DNA from: Desulfobacteraceae bacterium
GTDB lineage: Bacteria; Desulfobacterota; Desulfobacteria; Desulfobacterales; UBA11574
DNA length: 5,119 nucleotides
Reading direction: 5' to 3'
NCBI GenBank assembly: GCA_002868985.1
Contig: PKTV01000338.1
Span: 1 to 5,119 of the forward strand
The notes below the pieces were generated by a model that saw nothing but the letters and a program-made list of their open reading frames with translations, had not been told where the DNA came from and did not search any database. This document shows positions 1 to 4,234 of this stretch, one piece after another; positions within the stretch are counted from its first letter, which is position 1, and each line of letters starts with the position of its first letter. Position numbers and translations under genes: made by a program.

Positions 1-2190
1 CTTTTGGCTGGGCACAGGATCCGGATCAGCCCATTTAAGCCGGGCATGCCCGGTTCCCAAAATAGCCAGCAATTCACTGTTGACTTTTGATATCTCATTC
101 GCAGACAACGTTTCAGATTTAAGCTTTGAGATTTGGGCCGTAAGCATTAAATCAACCACTTCTATAAGAACAGGATTCAGCCCCACCCGCCGTCCCAGTT
201 CTTTGATTTTTTGGGCATACACATAGGGAAGACACGACCCGATCAGAATCCGGTTCGGTTTTTGTTTTTCCACCCGTTCAACAAGGTTTTCCCATCCCGT
301 GACCGTACAGGTTTGCTCAAAAAACTCGACCCGCTCTACAGCGGGGTCGACCTTGAGACATCGAACAAGCTGTTGCATGTCGAGAAGCTTCGAAAGCAGA
401 TCACCGCAGGTGCAGACAGCGATCAAAATTCTAGGCGGTTCCTGAGAAATATCCGGAAATGGCTCGACGGGTGTAATTTCAGGACTAAGGCTACCTCCGG
501 CGGCATGAATGATGCGGGATGCAGACAAAGCAGCGGCAGAAGCCTGAATGACAGATTCACTGATGTCCTTAAGGCCGGAGAAGGAGCCTCCCAATACGAT
601 CCCTTCCTTACTTGTTCGCGTGAATGAAAAGGGTTCGGTCTGACCGAACCCCCATTGATTGAGCGGCATTTCCACCATTTCGGCCAGAGCTGTGGTACCC
701 AAAGCCGGCCTCTGGCCCACGGAGAGCACAACCATGTCAAAGATCTCTTCTAAATGAGTGCCGGAAAAATCAACATGCCTGATAAAGAGATCGCCGCTGT
801 TTTCATCATATAAAACGGAATGGACACGCCCCTTTTCAAATCGAACGCCGTGTTCGGTTTCCGCCCGGTCACGGTACCGCTGAAAGGATTTCCCGAAGGT
901 ACGCATATCCATATAAAAGATGGCTGCTTCCAGCGTCCCTCCGGCTCTTTCCTTGGCCACAAGGGCTTCTTTGATAGCATGCATACAGCAGATGGACGAA
1001 CAATAGTCGGCGTCTATCTGGATGTCTCGCGATCCCACACACTGAAGCCAGGCCACTTTACGCAGCGGTTTACCGTCGGAAAGCCTCACCAGGCGACCCT
1101 GATTCGGTCCAGTCCCACTTAAAATCCTTTCGAACTCAAGGCTTGTTACCACATTCGGATATATGCCGTACCCATACGTGTTCTTGCTGTCGGAAGGATC
1201 AAAATAAGATGTACCGCCGCAGAGAACCAGAGCGCCGACCTCCATCAGGGGTTCTTTGCTTGCTTCAAGATCCTGATATGTTCGGATGATCATAGGGATA
1301 AGAGTATCGGGATCGAACGGTTTGAGGAGATAGTCCATCGCCCCTATTTTCATGGCTTCTACAGCGGTCTCTACCGTGGCATAGGCAGTCATCATGACAA
1401 CACTAAGGTCGGGGAAAACCTCTTTGGCCTTCTGAAGGAGCTCCACACCGTCCATTCCCGGCATTTTGATATCTAAGAGCATCAGCTCGTACGCTTGTTT
1501 TGACAAATGATTCAGGGCTTCCGGACCCGATGCAGCCATATCGACGCTAAAACCTTCATCTTCTAACCAGGCCCTAAGGGAATCGCGCATGATCAATTCG
1601 TCGTCCACCACCAGGATTCGAAAATCTTTGCGGACTTCTTCTAAAAGCTTGATGGCGCCGGTAGGACATATTGCTTCACATTCCCCACACCGACTGCAGG
1701 CCATTCTATCGATAATATACGCGTTGGGAATCGCATGCGGAACCGGAAGGTAGATGGCCTTTCGACCGGATAGACCAGCGTTAAAAGAGTCCGGAACCTC
1801 AACCGGACAGACCTTCACACACTCACCGCAACCGATACAAAGGGAAGGATCAACAAGGTTTGGCTTCCGGCGAAGTGATACCTGAAAGTTGCCCGGTTCG
1901 CCTTCCACGGAGACAAGTTCGGTGGACAAACGGATGTCTATGTTCTCATGGAAAAGCCCTTTGCGAAGGCAATATTGGGACGATGTATCCCGATCCACCA
2001 TCGGAAGCATCTTGCACATGCCGCAGCGATCGGTGGGAAACTGATAATCGAGCTGGCTGAGAATCCCTCCGATATGTGGTGACTGGTCAACGAGGGTCAC
2101 ACCATAGCCGAATTCCGCAAGATCCAGGGCAGCCCGGATACCGCTGATTCCGGCCCCCACCACAAGTGCTTTACCGATTTTTTTCTTCAT
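1..2190 (-). CDS. hdrA: HdrA-like flavin/iron-sulfur protein with an inserted response-regulator receiver domain (3' end outside window)
   Basis: An open frame of 730 codons runs from ATG 2190 to the left edge without a stop. The start is fixed by GAGGAA seven bases upstream and an in-frame TAA at 2215-2217. Domain order: FAD-binding GAGISG (residues 12-17); FPTDRCGMC (51-59), the HdrA region with conserved cysteines (C56, C59); ferredoxin insert with C118/C121/C124/C128 and C165/C168/C171/C175; receiver domain (about 188-308) with D196-D197, D240, T268 and K290; resumed flavin domain with YGYGIYPNVVTSLEFER; HdrA cluster motif C384, C397, C401, C402; FAD C-terminal part (to about 563, with GLKDISESVIQASAAA); then an HdrA-N-terminal-like domain (587-690; C593, C595, C628, C653). 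Canonical HdrA has the latter domain first and no receiver. HdrA proteins bind FAD and perform flavin-based electron bifurcation in cytoplasmic complexes. Phosphorylation control is my inference. The gene probably forms its own transcription unit, 339 bp after the FrhB-like gene. The HdrA assignment is very secure; the physiological partner is unknown. Confidence 0.95.
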   Translation of the reverse strand, partial: MKKKIGKALVVGAGISGIRAALDLAEFGYGVTLVDQSPHIGGILSQLDYQFPTDRCGMCKMLPMVDRDTSSQYCLRKGLFHENIDIRLSTELVSVEGEPGNFQVSLRRKPNLVDPSLCIGCGECVKVCPVEVPDSFNAGLSGRKAIYLPVPHAIPNAYIIDRMACSRCGECEAICPTGAIKLLEEVRKDFRILVVDDELIMRDSLRAWLEDEGFSVDMAASGPEALNHLSKQAYELMLLDIKMPGMDGVELLQKAKEVFPDLSVVMMTAYATVETAVEAMKIGAMDYLLKPFDPDTLIPMIIRTYQDLEASKEPLMEVGALVLCGGTSYFDPSDSKNTYGYGIYPNVVTSLEFERILSGTGPNQGRLVRLSDGKPLRKVAWLQCVGSRDIQIDADYCSSICCMHAIKEALVAKERAGGTLEAAIFYMDMRTFGKSFQRYRDRAETEHGVRFEKGRVHSVLYDENSGDLFIRHVDFSGTHLEEIFDMVVLSVGQRPALGTTALAEMVEMPLNQWGFGQTEPFSFTRTSKEGIVLGGSFSGLKDISESVIQASAAALSASRIIHAAGGSLSPEITPVEPFPDISQEPPRILIAVCTCGDLLSKLLDMQQLVRCLKVDPAVERVEFFEQTCTVTGWENLVERVEKQKPNRILIGSCLPYVYAQKIKELGRRVGLNPVLIEVVDLMLTAQISKLKSETLSANEISKVNSELLAILGTGHARLKWADPDPVPSQK
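121..432 (-). other. HdrA N-terminal-type domain located C-terminal to the first HdrA core
   Basis: Residues 587-690 begin RILIAVCTCGDLL, continue with FFEQTC and GSCLPYVYAQKI, and end with VGLNPVLIEVVDLM. This matches the pattern of the domain that opens canonical HdrA: a CxCG start, a single Cys in the middle, a (A/S)CSP-like segment, then AGLNPYLFEMANIRE. The cysteines C593, C595, C628 and C653 are likely iron-sulfur ligands. The helical tail after it (to residue 730) looks like the canonical linker to a GxGxxG FAD motif, suggesting that a second HdrA module follows off the left edge. Confidence 0.7.
315..350 (-). terminator. Terminator-like hairpin inside the receiver-containing hdrA
   Basis: On the minus strand TCGACCCCGCT (350-340) can pair with AGCGGGTCGA (335-326) around the loop GTAG, leaving one bulged C. 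It is followed by G and six Ts (324-319). This has the form of an intrinsic terminator, but it lies in the middle of an intact reading frame and encodes VDPAVERVEFFE. It may be chance, or it may lower transcription of the distal part. Confidence 0.3.
985..1041 (-). other. HdrA-specific [4Fe-4S] cluster motif
   Basis: Cysteines C384 (in QCVGSRD), C397, C401 and C402 (YCSSICC) are spaced 13, 4 and 1, the spacing I recall for the unusual cluster near the flavin in structurally characterised methanogen HdrA. One deviation is YCSS where most HdrA proteins, including the neighbouring one in this window, have YCSR. The cluster is probably still assembled because all four cysteines are kept. Confidence 0.85.
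1267..1629 (-). other. Receiver (CheY/NtrC-type) domain inside the HdrA-like protein
   Basis: Residues about 188-308 of the HdrA-like protein read as a full receiver domain: the RILVVDDE strand with acidic pair D196-D197, phospho-acceptor D240 in LLDIKMPGMDG, T268 in VVMMTAYA, and K290 in DYLLKPF. All residues needed for Mg2+ binding, phosphorylation and switching are present. The sequence resembles receivers of NtrC/AtoC-type regulators. It sits between the last ferredoxin motif (C175, then PTGAIKLLEE) and the strand MEVGALVL that re-enters the flavin domain. No helix-turn-helix or AAA+ output domain follows. Confidence 0.95.
1636..1857 (-). other. Two-cluster ferredoxin insert of the HdrA-like protein
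   Basis: Residues 112-185 carry two classic CxxCxxCxxxCP motifs: C118/C121/C124/C128 with P129, and C165/C168/C171/C175 with P176. Between them is the stretch RKAIYLPVPHAIPNAYIID, which is typical of the ferredoxin domain inserted in the flavin fold of HdrA. Each motif should bind one [4Fe-4S] cluster. The domain lies directly before the receiver insert, so a conformational change there would act close to this electron path; that consequence is inference. Confidence 0.9.
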
Positions 2191-2197
2191 AATAAGC

Positions 2198-2203
2198 TTC
2201 CTC
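2198..2203 (-). promoter_or_regulatory. Ribosome binding site of the receiver-containing hdrA
   Basis: GAGGAA on the minus strand lies seven bases before ATG 2190. Together with the in-frame stop TAA at 2215-2217 it fixes the start of the gene at the FAD motif and excludes an unseen N-terminal domain. Confidence 0.8.
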
Positions 2204-2265
2204 AGCCGATTGCTTTATCCCATTTTCATCAGTCAATGGGGGTATAAAATATTCTAATTATCCTG

Positions 2266-2279
2266 TTACTAATAAGTAA
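2266..2279. promoter_or_regulatory. Near-palindrome TTACTAATAAGTAA, candidate operator
   Basis: Arms TTACT and AGTAA flank a four-base AATA centre, about 76 bases upstream of the start of the receiver-containing hdrA. Position and symmetry would suit a dimeric regulator, but such AT-rich short palindromes arise easily by chance and no regulator is encoded nearby. Confidence 0.2.
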
Positions 2280-2333
2280 GTTAGATACTCGACGTAAACC
2301 TTACCAAAGCAAATGTTTTTTAAGCCTTCTCAC

Positions 2334-2450
2334 AAGTGCCTAAGGTTTGAAGCGATCTAAAGTGCCTAAAGTTGAGGTAGCGCTAACGCGCTGTCATTAA
2401 AATATAATTGGCCAAAATTTTCCTTAATTTTAGCTCACTTTAGGCACTTT
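2334..2450. repeat. Intergenic inverted repeat with AAGTGCCTAA units
   Basis: AAAGTGCCTAAAGT (2359-2372) is the exact reverse complement of 2437-2450, giving 14-bp arms. Allowing one bulged T at 2373 adds three more pairs (2374-2376 with 2434-2436). A third, imperfect copy in direct orientation is at 2334-2350 (AAGTGCCTAAGGTTTGA). The first arm also contains a 9-bp tandem, CTAAAGTGC-CTAAAGTTG (2357-2374). The enclosed part carries the small hairpin at 2379-2392 and an AT-rich stretch around TTGGCCAAAATTTT. No transposase is associated; a small dispersed element of REP or MITE type is possible but unproven. Confidence 0.75.
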
Positions 2451-2529
2451 CAACTTTTTCTGATTCAATATCAAAGTCAGCATATCAGTAAAAAATGTCG
2501 AGTAAGCTTTGTACTTCTTAGTAATCCTT

Positions 2530-3678
2530 TCAAGCTGCTTTTCCGATTCCAACAACCTCGGCAAGCTCGTCTTCACGGAATACTGACAGCGGAAGATCTT
2601 CCTCAATACTGCGACCAGCCTCGTACTCAAAAGCTTTTTGTGTATGATATGAAACGGTTCTAAAAAGTTCCATCACAGGAATGTCGTTGGGACAGGCATT
2701 GGTGCACTGACCGCATCCGACACATGAGGTGCTCATGTGGGCAATCCGGGTCAGGTGGTAAAAGACGGTATCAGTGGGCATTTTGATAACACCCTTGCGA
2801 TTGGCCCATCTAAGGTACTGAACAGGATCATGGTTAAAAACATCCGTAACAAAGACACATTCCTTGCAATAGCAGACCGGACAGGCAACCCTGTAGTTGT
2901 AGCAATTTACACACTCGGCAAAATAGGTGTTCAGTTTCTCCAGGCTGTTTGTGGCCTCGGTGGTCTCGGCAAACATTTTATCGCGATAGGCGGTTCGTTC
3001 AGCGACCAGAGATTCAACGGCAGCGGAACGTTCCGGTGGTTCCTCTGTGTCAAAAAGATCAAGGCTATCATAAAGTGCTTCTCCTTTAGGCGTCCGGGCT
3101 TGAATCAAAACGTGATTGTCGGTATCGACCCCGAAAAGTCCGATTAAAATATCTGCATTGTTGGGGATCGGATTTTCGCAGGCTTTGCAGGCAGGAGCGA
3201 GACCAAATCCTTCTATAGTCAAATTTTTTCCGGATAAGGCGTCTTTGTAAAACCTTGAAGTGAATTTTTCTTCTTTTTTTCCAACGATCTCAATATAATC
3301 GCCATTCTTGAAAGCACCCAGACAGTCGATTCCTACCAGTACCACCTCTTCGATTCGACCTTGCTTTAGTTTCACCAGTTCGACAAACGCACGTATCTCG
3401 CAGGGGCGTAAAACAACCGCAACTTTTGCGCCCATGGGCTTACGTGTGAGCCGGGAAACGATTTTGGCCGCATTCAAGGGGAAAACCGGTGCCAAAGGGT
3501 CGGTGCCGTTCAATTGTTCAGGATCCGTCACCAGTGTTGGCATCACCACATTTTTCGCAGTGAGATGTTGTGGAACCAGGATTGCACTGATATCTTCCAA
3601 CTGGAGGATGGATCGAAAAGAATCTCGTAGAGTTGTCAACAGATCGCCGTCTTTTACGTTGATTTTCGCTGTTTTCAC
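2530..3678 (-). CDS. FrhB/FdhB-like iron-sulfur protein (coenzyme F420 hydrogenase/dehydrogenase beta-subunit family) with C-terminal ferredoxin motif
   Basis: This 382-residue protein starts at GTG 3678, chosen for GGAGG nine bases upstream, and stops with TGA. The first 200 residues resemble the FrhB/FdhB family: VAVVLRPCEIRAFVEL (86-101, C93), VGIDCLGAF (C119) and ACKACENP (C164, C167). A cysteine-rich segment follows, with C256, C259, C266, C269, C271 and C274 (the CPVCYCKEC pattern), then a [4Fe-4S] motif C319/C322/C325/C329 followed by P330 and IPVMELFR, like HdrC or RnfC. Fourteen cysteines lie in these motifs, so at least two clusters are likely. Family members pass electrons between a flavin or reduced cofactor and partner subunits; here the partners should be MvhD and HdrA encoded just upstream. 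It is cytoplasmic, with no signal peptide or membrane segment. Whether it uses F420, NAD(P)H or only relays electrons cannot be told from sequence. Confidence 0.9.
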   Translation of the reverse strand: MKTAKINVKDGDLLTTLRDSFRSILQLEDISAILVPQHLTAKNVVMPTLVTDPEQLNGTDPLAPVFPLNAAKIVSRLTRKPMGAKVAVVLRPCEIRAFVELVKLKQGRIEEVVLVGIDCLGAFKNGDYIEIVGKKEEKFTSRFYKDALSGKNLTIEGFGLAPACKACENPIPNNADILIGLFGVDTDNHVLIQARTPKGEALYDSLDLFDTEEPPERSAAVESLVAERTAYRDKMFAETTEATNSLEKLNTYFAECVNCYNYRVACPVCYCKECVFVTDVFNHDPVQYLRWANRKGVIKMPTDTVFYHLTRIAHMSTSCVGCGQCTNACPNDIPVMELFRTVSYHTQKAFEYEAGRSIEEDLPLSVFREDELAEVVGIGKAA

Positions 3679-3687
3679 TGTCCGTTT

Positions 3688-3692
3688 CCTCC
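3688..3692 (-). promoter_or_regulatory. Ribosome binding site of the FrhB-like gene
   Basis: GGAGG lies nine bases before GTG 3678 and is the reason for choosing this non-ATG start. The protein begins MKTAKINVKDGD, a plausible N-terminus for this family. Confidence 0.8.
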
Positions 3693-3699
3693 AAGTTTG

Positions 3700-3720
3700 T
3701 CATTGATCATTGGTCATCAG
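3700..3720. repeat. Seven-base tandem repeat in the mvhD-frhB-like spacer
   Basis: TCATTGA, TCATTGG and TCATCAG follow each other directly (plus strand). The third unit is degenerate. The array occupies about a third of the 61-bp spacer and ends eight bases before the ribosome binding site of the FrhB-like gene. Confidence 0.6.
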
Positions 3721-3739
3721 GATAAATAACGAATGACTG

Positions 3740-4162
3740 TTAAATTACCATGGCTGCTTTCGCCTCATTGGGACCCAGCGTTCTAACCTGTGCCACCATG
3801 TCATGAATGGTTTCGGCGAACTGGATGCCGTCACTGGCGCCAATCCAGGTCAACCTGAGCCGCTCATCTCCAAAGCCGAATTGGGAAAGGATCTCTTTGA
3901 GAAGCTTGATCCGCCTCCGAGCCTTGAAATTTCCGTTGATATAATGGCAGTCTCCGGGGTGACATCCGCTGACCAGGACCGCATCGGCCCCCTCAAGCAG
4001 GGCCTTGATCACATATTTGGGGTCAACCATGCCGGTGCACATGACCCGAATCAACCTCACATTGGCAGGATATCCCAATCTGGCAGTTCCAGCCAGATCC
4101 GCAGCGGTGTACGTGCACCAGTTGCAAACAAAAGCAATGATGGTCGGTTCGAAGTTAGCCAT
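3740..4162 (-). CDS. mvhD: MvhD-like electron-transfer subunit (hydrogenase iron-sulfur subunit family)
   Basis: This 140-residue protein has the usual length and all hallmarks of the MvhD family: FVCNWCTYTAAD (C13, C16), RVMCTGMVDPKYV (C42), and VSGCHPGDCHYINGN (C67, C72). The conserved cysteines bind a [2Fe-2S] cluster in methanogen MvhD, which links the hydrogenase to HdrA and passes electrons between them. Here no hydrogenase is nearby; the gene sits 72 bp after hdrA and 61 bp before the FrhB-like gene, so it most likely connects those two proteins. The start ATG 4162 is preceded by AGAGAGGAG. The stop is TAA. BamF of the class II benzoyl-CoA reductase complex is a related protein and a possible alternative role, but no other bam gene is in view. 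Confidence 0.95.
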   Translation of the reverse strand: MANFEPTIIAFVCNWCTYTAADLAGTARLGYPANVRLIRVMCTGMVDPKYVIKALLEGADAVLVSGCHPGDCHYINGNFKARRRIKLLKEILSQFGFGDERLRLTWIGASDGIQFAETIHDMVAQVRTLGPNEAKAAMVI

Positions 4163-4165
4163 AAT

Positions 4166-4173
4166 CTCCTCTC
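4166..4173 (-). promoter_or_regulatory. Ribosome binding site of mvhD
   Basis: GAGAGGAG on the minus strand ends three bases before ATG 4162. The GAGAGG part has a more usual spacing of five bases. It supports the start giving MANFEPTIIAFVCNWC. Confidence 0.7.
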
Positions 4174-4179
4174 TTCTAG

Positions 4180-4214
4180 TATTTGGTATTTAGTGTTTGG
4201 TGTTTGGTATAAGT
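4180..4214. repeat. Seven-base tandem repeat in the hdrA-mvhD spacer
   Basis: TATTTGG, TATTTAG, TGTTTGG, TGTTTGG and the degenerate TATAAGT follow one another on the plus strand. Right of it, AAATACT (4219-4225) and AAACACTA (4226-4233) are reverse complements of AGTATTT (4178-4184) and TAGTGTTT (4191-4198), so the spacer could also fold. It fills nearly the whole gap between the end of hdrA and the ribosome binding site of mvhD. Confidence 0.75.
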
Positions 4215-4234
4215 GACAAAATACTAAACACTAT

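Larger units (their letters stand above)
2204..2529. other. Non-coding gap between the FrhB-like gene and the receiver-containing hdrA
   Basis: This AT-rich stretch contains no convincing gene on either strand. It holds a long inverted repeat with a related third copy (2334-2450), a small hairpin AGCGC-TAAC-GCGCT (2379-2392), and the near-palindrome TTACTAATAAGTAA (2266-2279). I see no GC-rich hairpin with a T-tract that would make a standard intrinsic terminator after the FrhB-like gene. The AT-rich part at about 2230-2330 is the likely place for a promoter of the downstream hdrA, but no -35/-10 pair is clear enough to call. Confidence 0.6.

Noticed and set aside
40..53. Perfect 14-bp palindrome CCGGGCATGCCCGG
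   Set aside because: It lies inside coding sequence (encoding part of GTGHARL), is GC-rich and isolated, and has no loop or T-tract; a regulatory role is not supported.
423..980. Minus-strand frames 423-740 and 750-980 as separate genes or signs of a frameshift
   Set aside because: The main frame stays open through this region and keeps HdrA motifs on both sides; residue count and coordinates agree exactly (730 codons over 2190 bases), so there is no frameshift.
211..1122. Plus-strand open frames opposite the receiver-containing hdrA (for example 211-627 and 820-1122)
   Set aside because: They lie antisense to a continuous 730-codon frame with clear HdrA and receiver motifs, and their products show no recognisable motif.
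2300..2345. A sigma-54 promoter upstream of the receiver-containing hdrA, suggested by the NtrC-like receiver
   Set aside because: No GG-N10-GC pair with a TGGCAC/TTGC-like context was found at the right spacing; the nearest match, in the AGGCACTTT arm, has the downstream GC one base off.
2430..2630. A 66-residue minus-strand frame extending into the gap after the FrhB-like gene
   Set aside because: It starts at a TTG inside the FrhB-like gene in another frame, has no ribosome binding site, and its end falls in the intergenic repeat.
3700..4214. A CRISPR array or transposon ends suggested by the repeats in the spacers
   Set aside because: Units are only 7 bp, directly adjacent without spacers, and no Cas or transposase sequence is in the window.
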